Translations under genes and position numbers: made by a program
NCBI GenBank assembly: GCA_039545355.1
Contig: BCJJ01000014.1
Location: 437,914 to 501,913 of the forward strand
Direction: 5' to 3'
Source of the DNA: Trichosporon coremiiforme
Lineage: Eukaryota > Basidiomycota > Tremellomycetes > Trichosporonales > Trichosporonaceae
Length of the DNA: 64,000 nucleotides
Part shown: positions 41,315-53,077 of the stretch, piece by piece
Layout of the letters: the number at the start of each line of letters is the position of its first letter
Position numbering within the stretch: position 1 is the first letter of the stretch
The notes under the pieces: generated by a model
What the model saw: only the letters and a program-made list of their open reading frames with translations
Database searches by the model: none
Told to the model about the DNA's origin: nothing

Positions 41315-43229
41315 TCACTCGACGAGGGTCAACTCCTTCGTCCGGTTCTTCGCGTACAGATCCTTGTACTTCTCCCAGATACGCACGAGCTCGTCGATGT
41401 ACTGCTTCTGGACCTCGTGGATCTGCTCCGTCGTCGGGTTCGTGCACTGCTCGACCTTGATCGGTCGCCCGATCACGCTCACAATTGGATGCCGGAACGG
41501 CATCAGGCCGTAGTTGTAGTTGAAGATGCCGCGGCCGTGGAAAAGCGGCAGTGTGAAGCCGAACAGGGCCTGGAACTTCTTCTGCAGCTTGTACACCTTG
41601 GATCCCTTCTCGTTCGCGAGCTGGTCATAAATGTCGTTTTCGCCGAAGGAGAACACGGGCACGAGGTCGGCTCCTTCCCGCATCGCGACCTTGATGAAGC
41701 CAAGGCGCTTCTTCAGCGTCAGGTCAAACGTGCCGGGGTGCGCGGACAGAGACTCGGCAGCGCCTCCAACGACGATCGTGATGGCGTTTCCGGGACCGAG
41801 CTTCAGAATGTTCTTGCACGCGCGCTTCGAGACTGATGAGATGCCGTGCAGCATGAGCAGATCACGGTACACCGGGATCTTGAAGTTGGAGTCTGGAGAT
41901 TAGCTGAGGCTGCGTCGTACAGCGACTCACCAAGAGTCAAGAGATGCGGCTTGATACCCGGGAAGTACTCTGAGAAGCCGGTGGCCTCTGAGCCAAAGGT
42001 CGCGACAGCACCCATTCCGATGATACCATGAGGGTGGTAGCCGAAGACATACGTCCTGTCGGCAGGAAGGTCCTCCTCCTTGACGATACTGCACGGGTAG
42101 TACTCTGTCTGTCAGTCAAAAGCAATCTGAAGAGAACTCACGCGCAAAGTACTTCCAGAGGAAGAAGCGGCGAGCCCATTCCTTCGGCCTGCCACCGCGG
42201 TACTGCGCCTTGTCGATGAAGAGGACCCAGATCGTGTACGGGATAACGATCGGCCAGAGGAAGGGGAGGGAGCTGTGAGAAGTGTCAGCCGAACAGCTCC
42301 TTTCCGCTCAAACACAGCAACCCGCCAGGAACCACGATGTCATCGAGTCTGGTTTGCTGGACGGCGGTGCGTTTCATTCAGGTAAGGGACACACGGTCGG
42401 CCACAAGGGCTAGGGACCCGAGCTTTTTCGGGGGCCATGACTACGAGGTCGTCATGTCGTGCCAATCATAGCCGGTACACCGGCGTCCAGTAGCAACTCA
42501 CAGAGCGAAGAAGTAGATGATGAGGGAGAGCGGCATGAGCAGCGCCCAAGTCGCGACGGCTGCCGTCTGTAATCGGCGGTGTGGAGGAATGTGGAGGGGG
42601 GCGAATCTGTCATGTTAGCATTTGCGCCGACGGTCAATTCAGGCGGTGGTAATCAGCACTGTGTGTGTCGCTGCAGCTCCGGATCGGCAGCGCGGATGGG
42701 CGCGGAGCACACAAAATGCCTCATGGGCGCCTCCACAGTGTGCTGGGACAAGTGCGACAAGCTGGGCGGCTCGGCGTGGGAGTGCCCTCGACCGACGCCT
42801 CTGCCTGGGAATAACTCACTGGATCTGGACGGGACGGGGAATGTTGATGTCGGGGAGCTTGAGGGCGTCCAGGAGGGGGCTCTTTGCGCTCTTGGTGCTG
42901 CTGAGGCTCTGCGTCTTGGAGTGTTTCCGGTTGCGCGGCTTCGTCTTGGTCTTGAGGGAGAGCTGGCTGTGCTCAATCTCGGGCGAGTGCGGCGCGCTGG
43001 CGTGGTTACCGTTCAGATGCAGCAGACTCGGGGCGCGGGACATGCCGTCCTCGCTGGGGGCGGTGGAGACGGGCTGGCTCGCGGGCTGGGAGCCGGGGAG
43101 GGAGAGGGAGAAGCTCTGGGACGGACTGGGAAGGCCCTGGGTGAAGCGTAGCCTGAGTCCGGTGTCGTTGTCGGGGAGGGGGCTGAAGTGGCCCGCCGGC
43201 GAGGACGGGGAGGACGTCTCGGACGCCAT
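41315..43229 (-). CDS. DGA1: Type-2 diacylglycerol acyltransferase
   Basis: Last step of triacylglycerol synthesis at the ER and lipid droplet. Five exons: 42820-43229, 42502-42606, 42142-42272, 41931-42104, 41315-41892; 465 aa. After a Ser/Pro-rich N-terminal extension (~135 residues) comes the conserved start FAPLHIPPHRRLQTAAVATW, a hydrophobic hairpin (ALLMPLSLIIYFFALSLPFL, WPIVIPYTIWVLF), then EYFPG-type sequences, the catalytic YHPHGIIGMG motif, LTLDSNFKIPVYRDLLML, VVGGAAESLSAHPG, RLGFIKVAMREGADLVPVFS and FGENDIYDQ. These are the DGAT2 signature blocks in order. Intron 2 is the longest here (229 nt). The C-terminus and length after the extension match the family. Confidence 0.95.
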
Positions 43230-45071
43230 TTGGTGTGAGTAAGGAGTGTGGTGTGGTTGGGATGGGTGGGAGTCAGACGTGAAGATGATGCAAAGTGAGA
43301 ATGTGAGACGGGCGGAAGGAGCGGGGACGGGGGTGTGAGGGGAGGACGAGGGGGTGGACGATAAGTGCAAGTCGAGATGAGGACTAAGGTCCAAGGTGCA
43401 AGGTGCTAAGGTGCAGGCTGGGTCGGCGGGGCTGGGCTCAGGCTCGGGCGTTGGATGCGGGGTCAGGTCTGCGAGCTAAACGGGTCACTACTCGCTGGGC
43501 TGGGCTGGCTGGGCTGGTTGTATGGCGTCGCCCTACCGCGCGCCCTAATACATTGGCTTTGGGAACCGACCAAGCCTTGCCCAAGCCTCTGCCCAAGCCT
43601 GACTTACAAGTTCGAGGCGTCCAGTTCAGGTCCCGTTTTTGGCCGGACCCGTCGCGTTCTGCCTCTTTCTGTCTCCCCTTGTCGCCTGGCAGCAGCCCAC
43701 GACCCCTCAGTCCCTTTACCTCCTCAAACCCTTTGCTTGTCTGCCTGCTGATCACATCCACGATCCACGCTCGTCTGCATCCCAACTCGAGCTATGCATG
43801 CGCTAACTCATCTATCCCACCCACGACACCCCTTGGGTTCATCCGCTAACTGTCCTTGCTGTCGTGGACACGGACACCCGATCGCAATGCCTGCGGCCGC
43901 AAGGAGCTAGATTCCCACCCACGTTCGGCAACTTGCTGAAACGCCTGAAACGTTTGCCATGTACCACAGATCCTGCAATCCTCGAGTCCTCCGCGATCGC
44001 AGGATCGTGCGGAGGTGGCGCATTATTTCGCACCCGGGGGTCCGTAACCTCATAGTGGTGCTCCAAGAAAGCTCCATTCAAACATGCATCAACAAACACA
44101 TGCGTTCTGCATAATCAAGACAACGCAGAGCTCTTCACGGTGAAATTAGAGCGGATAGGGTCACCTATGTCTACGCACGGCGACTTACTTCCGTGACTCT
44201 CGTGGGAAGACAGAACGGCCACAAATAAAAAGTCGAGAACGGCTGCGTCCACTCGTCCACTCGTCCACTCCGTCCTCATGTTCAGGGCCCGCCGAACCAC
44301 GCCCCCGACCACGATGCCACATATGGGTACCTATGGCTGCCCACGCGCCCAACAATGCAGATACGGAGCGGGCTATAACCGTAGAACCTATCTTGGCTGT
44401 GGGTAGGGCCACTTGTGTGCTTGCAGCCGTAGAGAAAAGTTGCGTGATGCCCGCAGATGTTGAGCACAAGTTGTTGGGCGCGAGGTGTTCTTCAAGTCTG
44501 CAAGTAGAAGCATGTCTTGACGCCTCCGGCTCCGATAGTTTGTGAACAGCCCCGATAACTGCACGTCTTCTCCTCGGAAGTGAGGAAAGCTAGGAAGGAG
44601 TAGACTGTCCGAGGTCCGAATGCACTACGCTGTTCAACCACAGCGTCCTCGGGACGGAAGAGGTTAGCGCTGCTGAACTCGGCGTCATCGTGACTAGAGC
44701 AGGCACGAGTACTAGTGCAAGCGTTGTCGATACGAGGCTACCCCGCATCAGTCCCTTGTGTTGCGGCATGCTGGGTCACCCGTGAGGACACCAGGTTGAA
44801 GCGGGAGGTCGGGGCAGTTCCAATACTGATCTGTCTCCCCCCTCTCCCCATGGCCGTGGTCCTCCTAGCCCCTCCTCATGCAAATGAGGATACGGAATGT
44901 GGCAACAATGTTATCAGCTGCGGATAGAGATATGCATGAACCCCAAGATGCAAGAGAAGATGCAAGAGTTTTGATTTTACAAATTAACAAATGGAAAGCG
45001 ACGAAGTGTTGAACGAATAAAACTCTTGTCGCCGATTAATTATTCCGAGATGAGTCGGAAAGAAATGATGT
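43230..45071. other. Intergenic, DGA1 promoter to permease 3' end
   Basis: 1.84 kb without a gene I can support. Contains the DGA1 promoter/leader (43230-43400 purine-rich on the plus strand) and, at 44874-44889, a short inverted repeat cctcat-gcaa-atgagg containing ATGCAAAT. AT-rich sequence at 44930-45060 fits the permease 3' end. Confidence 0.45.
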
Positions 45072-46897
45072 CTAGCGGTGAGTGAAGCGGCGCTCGAGCC
45101 AGCGCGCAGGGATGAAGGCGATGGCAACGGCGCAGAACGCAATCTCGAACGCGAGGTCGCCCCTGTATTGTTAGTGGAGAACGAAGGAGAGAAGAAGAGA
45201 AAGTAGACTCACGCGTCACCACCGGGGATCGCGCGCGCGATCCAGCCCTCCCACCAGGTCGTGGCCATGGCGCAGGCGACGACGGGGATGCCCTGGGCGT
45301 TAGCATGAGACAACACGTGTTGAGGGGCTTGAGCAGTGGCCGCTCGTTCCTGTGCTTTGGGCGGGGACTGCTCGTGCACACTCTCCGGCGGCCACCGGGT
45401 TGCTTCTAGCCGAGAAGTTATTACTCACGACACAAGTACTGAACAGGAACGCGAGGCCGATGGGCAGCTTTGAGATCTTGTTCCAGATCTCGACGGGGTA
45501 GGTGATGTTGCTGACGGGGGAGCGGAAAATGAGCGGCTCAATGATCGCAGGCGGGAGGTACAGCGCGGTCCAGTATCCGAGCACGGAGAGGAAGTTGCGC
45601 AGAATGTCGAAGAAGTGGTTGCTTCCCACAATAGCGATGGGGAGGTAGATGGCCGTGACGATGATGGCGAGGAAGTAACGCGGCACCTTGATGAGGAAGG
45701 GGAGGACGATCTGGCCGCTGAGACCGGCAGAGTAGATGGTCGTGGCGACGTTGGTGACGACGCTGAGGCAGAAGAGGACCATGACGAACTTTGCGCCTCC
45801 GCCCGCTCCGGACATCTGGAAGAGGAGGTCCGGGGCGCCAATCTCCGCCGCACCCTTCCAGGTAGGGATGCTGAAGGCGGCCGCCTGGCAGGCCGCACCG
45901 AAGATCTGGATGAGGACAATGGGGACGAAGAGACCGCAGTACACCGCGATGAAGAGGGGGAGACGAGGAGTCGAGGACGGGAAGTGCGTCGTGAAGTCGG
46001 ACGCGATGCCGGAGTACGAGGCTGTGAAACCCACCTGCGACGCGCAGAAGCCCAGCACGCCCGAGGCGGTGACCTTGGCCGCAGCCTGGGCAGTCTCGTT
46101 CACAGCGTAGTGGAGCCTGGTACCCGTGACGCCGATGAGGACGATGTAAAGCAGTACAACGACGGGGACAAACGTGAACGCGAGGATGTGCAGCGCCCTC
46201 AGGCCGATGAAGGACATGCACAGGCCAATGACGGCCAGCACAATGATGCCGACAGTCCAGGACATGTCGTTGCCAGAAGCCATGGAGAGACACTGTCCGC
46301 CGAGAATGCTCGTGAGCGAGAGGTATCCCAGGAGCGTGAGAACGTTGGCGAGACCGATGATCATGGCGCCAAAGTAGCCCATGCCGTAGCGCGCCTGGAT
46401 CATCTGGCGCATGCCCGTCTTGGGGCCGTTGGTTGCGACGTACGCCGGGAAAATGCACATGATGGCGTTGAAGCCGAGAATGACGCCAACCGACGTCTTG
46501 AGGTCGAGAGCGAAGATTCCGGGCCCAGTCATGCCCTCGGAGAACGTGAGGATGTTCGTGTTCATGCCCGCCCACAGAACAGCCTGGCGGACGTAGCTGA
46601 AGAAGTTGAGGTTCGGCTCGCGCTCCTGGTCTCGTCAGCTAGGTCGCGGAGAACACCGGAGTAGCTAGCTGCTTATGTACTCACAGTCTCGGGGAGCGGC
46701 TGGATACCGCGCTCCTCGACGCCGTGCTTGACGAGGAAGTCCATTCCCTGCTCCACCCGTCCCTTCACGCCCTTGTACTGCTTCATCGGCGGCTGCGAGG
46801 CGACGCTCTCGTCCTCACGCATGTACCCGTCCGACGGGGGGTAGCCGTTGACGGCGCCGCCCTTCTCCTCAAAGTCGTAGTCGCGCTCGCCGCCCAT
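45072..46897 (-). CDS. Purine-cytosine permease, NCS1 family
   Basis: Proton symporter for cytosine/purines at the plasma membrane (Fcy2/FcyB type). Four exons: 46685-46897, 45429-46625, 45213-45292, 45072-45162; 526 aa. A ~90-residue polar N-terminus ending VEERGIQPLPETERE leads into about twelve membrane segments starting FFSYVRQAVLWAGMNTNILTF. Family signatures include SEGMTGPGIFALDLKTSVG, GPKTGMRQMIQARYGMGYFG and GFTASYSGIASDFTTHFP. The two 3' exons supply the last two spans (GIPVVACAMATTWWEGWIA; LAFEIAFCAVAIAFIPARWL). Symbol left blank because several paralogues exist in these fungi (FCY21, FCY22). Confidence 0.92.
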
Positions 46898-48470
46898 CTT
46901 GCTGCGGATATTGGTGGCTCGGAGCCCGTTTGGAGGAAAGTTGAAACTAGTGCGGGCGAAAGATTGCGGAGCAACTTATTTTCGCCTCTTGCGTCCTATC
47001 GGAATATAGAATCTAGTCGCGTGCTCTGAGTGTGTCGGAAAGTCGAATAGTCGAACAGTCGTAGACACAGGCGAAAGCGAGTGTAAGTGTCTAGTTGTCT
47101 ACTGCTATAAACGCAGAAGCACCGCGAGTGGTGAGGGAGCGATGTTGACCTCCCGGGCGGAAGTGGGGGAAGGGGTGGAGAGATGAGGAGCCGGGTGGGC
47201 TGGGGAGGGCACATCGGATTTTAATGTGGGTTGAAAAAGTGGAGGTGTGGTGGTGAATATTTCCGGCACCTGGGATATGAGTCGATTGGGTGGAGGTGGT
47301 AGTTCAGTGCCCTATGCCCAGAAAAGCCCAGCCAGAAGGGCGAGATCTCGGTCAGCCGGCGGGTACGAATTCGCGGCCCCTGCGGTGACCTATGCTGACC
47401 TGCAATGCATGATCCGACCATGGTGATACGCCAAGCTCGCCTCTGCAGCGATTGCGCACGATTATTTCGAAGGCTCGGGACATGACTGGAGCAGATGGCA
47501 GTCCTGGCAGGGCCGCGGTCAGCCCGACCGTAGGACGGCCCTGGCCGATAGGAGATTGCTCTGCCGCCATTTTGGAAATTACACGCGGTAAGTCGAGTCC
47601 ACATGGACGGACAACCGCGCCCAGCCCGCGCCCTCTGCCTGGCTGAATCTTTTGCCGAGGAATGTGAGTGCTATCAAGATCACACTGTCGAATCACATCC
47701 CACAACAGCCTGCCACTCCGCTCTGTTTTTCCGTCAAACCCGTTGAATCGGCCCAGCTTCTCGTCCTCTGAACGCCATCATTTCCAACGCTACCGATGCT
47801 CTCGCACTCGCTCTGGCCACCAAGATCTGTTTCCAACACGCTTACTTGCTTCATAGTGCTAAAATGTACAACAACGCCCGACCTCGGTCAAAGCTTTTCT
47901 ACAAGGCCATCATCGGCACACTCTTGGCCGCGTTGGGTAATGATTCGATAACCTGCATGTGTCAGTCCCGTCGGCTCAGTAAGTTGTTTTGCGATCCGTG
48001 CCAACCCTGCCCTCTGTAGTGGTGGCCTTCCTTCCAGAGACCAAAGTCCCCACAAGTCAGCTCCAAGACAGCCTGAAACTGTCGAGACGCTGCGACCTTT
48101 CAGCAGCCAATCCTCACAACGTGCCGGGACCTGCAGACACGATGTTGAAACGGCGCTTCATGCTTTCCCTCGCGGATTCCTTGCGAACGCTGAGCACTCT
48201 CGCCCCCGCAATCGGGCCTCGAAACCCATGAGGGCGGGCGACTTGACAAAGTCGCCCATCCTGTCAGCCCGGGCCTTTACGGCTCTGCCATGCTCACGAC
48301 AGCGCCATCTATAATCCAAGCCATCTGTTGTCCGTCCGCCTTTTACACCGAACGTGCTTGGACTTGAGCACGTCGGCTGCATATAGACGTTTGCAAGGCG
48401 GGTAACGGCTTCACACCTTTTACTTATACACATCATTGCCGAGGGACTCACTAGCATTATGCAAGCACAC
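46898..48470. other. Intergenic between permease and chromodomain-like gene
   Basis: 1.57 kb. Permease promoter at one end and chromodomain-gene 3' flank at the other. One frame at 47864 (about 51 codons, MYNNARPRSKLFYKAIIGTL) has a hydrophobic N-terminal segment and pyrimidine-rich upstream sequence and might be a small gene, but has no other support. Confidence 0.4.
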
Positions 48471-51400
48471 TCAGACAGCTCCGCTCAACACCGCCGCAAA
48501 GTTGTCGACATGGACGTGCTGGACCTGGGGGGAATGTCAGCTCACCTCACGTACAGTCTACTCACCGACCGGATCAAGTCCGACGGAGTCCTCGACAAGC
48601 CGCCCACGTAGACATATCTTCGATACGGGAGGAGATCAGGTCGCTCACGCATGGCGATCAAGTCTCGCAGACCGATCTCTTCGACAGTCGATAGCCGCAT
48701 CGTTTCGCTGTCGCTGAAGTTGGGGTACATCATGGCTTGCTGGGCCGCATGCGCCTCTTTGCACAGAGGGATGAGCTCCTCGTAGTTGGAGGAGTCGAAC
48801 ACCTTCCGCAGCCAGCTCAGCCACTTGTTGCAGTCGGCCTTGCGCGGCAGTGGAGGGGGCGCGTGCGACACCGCCAAGCCAGTAGCGTCCGGTGGAAGAG
48901 TCCCGGCGAGCTTTCGGACATTGTCCTCCGTGAAGAGCGAAGAAACAAATGTCTCGAAAGCGACGGACGGATTGGGGCATCGCGCCTTGTTGCTCCAAGA
49001 CTCTTGGCACCACATGAGCGTCGACGGGTGGACGTACGCGACCCAGTTCTTCACGTTCGCAATGAAGTCCAGGGTCTCCTTGAACTTCACTGGGTCCGAC
49101 AAGATGAGAGTAGGCGAAAACGTTACGAGGCCACCAGTCTCCCAGATGGGATGGAGCAGCCACTGGTCTGCAGGCAACGTCAGATCTGGTCCTCCGATGA
49201 AGAACTTCAAATTGTCTTCCATGCCCTTGGCCACACTCCCTGATCGCACAATCTGGCCCCAGTGTGCGTTGAACAGCAGAATGTTGGACGCAGCTTCAGA
49301 GCCAGGTGGCGGCTTCAGTCCGGATTTCTTGATGTTTGCAAGCGTGTCCCTGTACAGCTCGTTCTTCAGGCTGGGGTAAACGTGAATCGACCCCCTCAGC
49401 TTGCCGAGCCCATCGCTATCGATGCCGTAGCTGTCGGCAAGATTCTGTGGCCGGAAGGGCAGCTCGGGAGGCACCGACGACTTGATCTCACCCACGGTGA
49501 AGTCGGGGCGGACAGGGTTCGGAAGCGAACGCACGGGGTGGGAGTGTAACGGGATGGAGACGACCAACGCCAAAATTTGGTTCTTCTGAGGCTGGGACGA
49601 TCCCTGCAGCTTGCTCACGTCTACCCGCGATGCCTCACAGAACATGATGAAGTCTCTCGTATTGATCGGCCAGGTGGGGACGAGCTCGTCAGACGCGACG
49701 AAGATCTTCCCACGCGCAGCCATGTAACCAGCGGCAAAGTTCCAGACCGCGATCTGCTCTGCCGAGTTGTTCGCCGACGGGCCAGTCGGGCACCACTCGC
49801 TAATGGATCCGCCCTGGTTCAGCAAGAGATCGATGCACCTGCAGTCCACGGCGGTGAATTGCGGGGGGTCTTGTTCTTGACGTTCCGGCAGTTTGCTAAG
49901 CTCCGGAAGCTTGCTGAGCAGGTAATGGTCGTGGGGATTCTTCGTCCCGCCTGTCATGAGGATGACGGCGAGGGGCCGGAGAATGTTTCGCTGGTCCGGG
50001 AAGCACACATGAGCTGAGCACACAGGCTTCGGAACGGGAGCATTGGGTACGACACTAGCAGTAGCCGTCTGCCCCTGCCGAGCACGCCGTCGGGGGTCTT
50101 TCTGCGCTTCGTACACCGCTGTCGGGACCTGTGCCATTTGTTGGTGGATGGGAGGCATGAACGCCGGTGGCTGCTGGGACGGCTTGTACCCGGCTTGCGG
50201 TGGCTGACCGACCTGCGGGACGTTGTACAGCGGGGACGCGCCGCCATGGGGCATGACCGGTGATACACCGCCGGCGCCAGCCCAGACGGGAGACTTGTTC
50301 CCGTTCGTCGATTGACCTCCTCCTGGGGAACGATCGCCCTCAAGAGGAGAACGGTTACCGTCATAAGGTGGTCGGTTGCCGTTGTACGGCGACCGCCCGC
50401 CGCTGACTCCGGGCAACGATGGTCCGTTGCCGGCCCCATAGGAATGGATGCCTGCCTTCGGAGCTGTCGGTACGGGCACGTTCGGCTGTCTGCTGGGGTG
50501 GACATTGTCGCCAGCACTAATCCCAGGCGGTTTCGCTGGTAAACCATGTAAAGGGGCAGTGTGGCCAGGGGCAGTTCCCATCTGCCTGAGACCGAACGGT
50601 GGGGCTGGTGCAGGTGCCCACGAGCGAACGTTTGCGCCAGTGTTAGGTCCAGCCGGTGGCTCCGAGGACATTGACTCCGGAGGTGGTAGGGCAGCTGAGT
50701 TTGTACCAACGGGTGCCGTAGCTGCGGTAGGGTTCTTCTTGAACGACATGTTCTTGAGTGATTTGAACCTGTTCGTGTCGACTGGCGTGTCGATCGTGAA
50801 GATACGCTTGGGCTGCTCATATCTGGGTCGCTTCGAAGGGGGCAGCTTCTCGGCGGGCTTCTGCGTAGCCGTTGTAGATTTGTCCGCATTTTCTTGGCTC
50901 GCCGCAGCCAGTGTAGGCTGGGCCGACGTAGAGGTCGATGCCGCTGGCAGAGGCTTGGCAGCCGGGTCTGTCTTCTCGGCGGCCGGCCCTGTTGACGGGG
51001 CAGCAGCGGCTTGGGTCGACGCACCGGGAACAGAGAGCTGTCGTCCAGGGGAGCCGGGCGGAGACGACGAGGGAGCTCTACTAGCCTGAGAGTTGCCCGG
51101 CGTCGCGGATATGACCACAAGATCCGGAGGAGCCAAGCTGTCCATCTTCCTTGTGTCCGAGTCTGGTGAGTCAATGATCATACGGGACGAGCTGCGAGTG
51201 TCGATTTTGGTCGGCATCTTGGTGGCCTCCGGCACAGTGGGCTTGACGTCTTGCCCCCCGATGTCAGCAGACTCAGTGTTGGGCGAAGCCAACAGGGAGT
51301 CCTCGACGTCCATCGCATCGTCAGCATCACCATTATCGAAGGGTGCCGGTGTCAGGGCGTGATATTGGCTGGGGCCCGGAGCGAAGAGCGGCGTCGCGGC

Positions 51401-52697
51401 GTCACCGGACGGCGTGGGAGGAAACTCTTCGGGCGGAGACGAAGGAACCTCGAAGATGGTGGGATCGGGGCCGAAAACGTTCGGGTCAGCCTCAAAGATA
51501 GAGGTACCCGCGGCGTCTTTGCTGGAGCTCGCCGACCTTATACTCGGCGTTGCAGATTTGGCGGGAGAAGCGGTTGGGGGCCGTCTCGTGGGAGTCCCCT
51601 GACTGGCCGGCCCGTCGTCGAACAGGGAGTCAAAGGAGGGAGCCGGAGACGGTCGCGTTGTCTGGATAGGTGGTACCGTTCTAGAGGGTGTGGGTACTGG
51701 CGGAGGGGGCATGGACTCCTTCTTGGTCTCTGCCAGCGATCTGCTCAAGTCGCCCGACCGCCGCCGTTCCTGCTCACGCAATCGCGCGTTGGCTGCCAAG
51801 GGGGCAGATGCGCTGAGCGGTTCTTCATCACTGCTGCTCTCGCTGTCCAACACCCTCTTCTGCTTCCCCTTCATCCTCGTATCCTCCGCAGCCTTTGCCT
51901 TGGTGTCCTTGCTCTTGGCTTTGGCTGGTCGCAGGCCGGCGTCGATTTCTGCCTGTTTCCTCGCCTTGAGGGCTAGCCGCTTCATTCGAATGTAGTAGTC
52001 CGAGTCTCCTTTCCGTATAGGACGGCCTTCCCTTTCAGCCTTCATTCGCCGCAGGTACGCAGCATAGTCGCGGCGCGGGGAGGTCTCCTTAAGACGCCGA
52101 GCTGCAGGAGTCAGTGAAGAACAGCTCGCGAGACTCACCCATCAAATCCTTGTCGCAATAGTATTCCTTCTTGGGAAGGTTACCTCTCGGTTCTGTCCTG
52201 AGGTCGTTGAACCCCAAAGCTTTCCAGAATCTTATAGGTTAGCGATTATGGTTGCAAAGGCAGACTCACTCTTTCACGAGAGGCGCGCGGTCGTTCTCGT
52301 CCACGAATTGGGCATAGCTCTCGATGCTAACAAGGTCAGCAACAATGCGTAATTCCGGCGCTTACGTGTCCGAACCGCTCTTCAGATAATTCTTCCACTG
52401 ACGATCAGCTCATGACCCCGTTCGAGACTCACCATGACACCGTAGTGCCAACCTCTCCAGCCGTCTTGACGCGTCTTCCTCGAGTCCATGAATTTGGCCC
52501 ACTTGATCGCGTCTTAACCGTCAGCACAGCTCAGGCTGTTCAGGATGCATCCGTCGACGGTACTACTCACCGACCTCGAACTCTTCATCAGACCATTCGC
52601 CGTCTGACGGTTCGCTTTCCAGCTCATCGTCGCTGCGCCTGTACGAGGGTTGCTTTGAGGGACCCACTTCCGGAGGTGGGTCCGGGATGTTGGGCAT
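48471..52697 (-). CDS. Large protein with chromodomain-like N-terminus and unrecognised conserved C-terminal region
   Basis: Seven exons: 52571-52697, 52433-52512, 52366-52397, 52270-52326, 52139-52230, 48566-52101, 48471-48524; 1325 aa. Once spliced, residues ~35-125 read EWSDEEFEVDAIKWAKFMDS, then GWHYGVMWKNYLKSGSDT, then YAQFVDENDRAPLVKEFWKA: the order of a chromodomain (acidic lead-in, Trp-rich core, PLI..FW end), though divergent. Residues ~160-800 are Ser/Pro-rich and disordered with repeated YNGNR/YDGNR-like units (~residue 730-750). The last ~450 residues look folded (ILRPLAVILMTGGTKNPHDH, FTAVDCRCIDLLLNQGGSIS, AVWNFAAGYMAARGKIFVAS, ETGGLVTFSPTLILSDPVKF) but match no family I can name. 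A chromatin role is inferred from the N-terminus only. An out-of-frame upstream ATG at 52710 overlaps the start. Confidence 0.75.
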
Positions 52698-52710
52698 GAC
52701 CTTGCTCCAT
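52624..52710 (-). promoter_or_regulatory. Upstream ORF overlapping the chromodomain-like start codon
   Basis: An ATG 13 nt upstream of the main ATG opens a 28-codon frame that ends inside exon 1 (stop at 52624). If the transcript starts upstream of 52710, ribosomes using it would bypass the main start, lowering expression. The leader length is unknown. Confidence 0.35.
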
Positions 52711-53077
52711 CAGCTGAACGGTGGTTGTGGAGTGTATCGTGTAGGTGATGATGCAACTCCAAAGTTGTTGAGCGGCGACTACCTCGCACACTCGCAACTT
52801 TCAGTGCTTGGTCTGTTAGGACGCGGTATGGCAGCCTGCCCTGACGGCCTGACTGTGTGTGAGCAAATGCAAGTACCACCCTTAATCAAGTGAAACACCA
52901 TTAGGTCTTAGATTGCCGAACCGAGTAATGAAAAGCTAATGCGACGCGTGAGGCGCAATCAGCACGCAATGTGGGCGCGTCCGTGAGGGCGGCATGCTCT
53001 GTGCACCTGGTCGCCGAACACCTGGTACACCTGAACGCCTGTTGTGCCTCCCATTCGATGCATTACTTCTGATCTAT
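52698..53077. other. Intergenic between chromodomain-like gene and ATP11
   Basis: 380 bp containing the promoter of the minus-strand chromodomain-like gene and the ATP11 3' flank. No gene. Confidence 0.45.

Noticed and set aside
45615..46664. 349-codon plus-strand frame opposite the permease
   Set aside because: Charged, Asp/Glu/Arg-rich antisense of a membrane protein; no start context or domain.
47864..48019. 51-codon frame MYNNARPRSKLFYKAIIGTL with hydrophobic segment
   Set aside because: Too short, and no promoter or splice evidence; noted in the gap description only.
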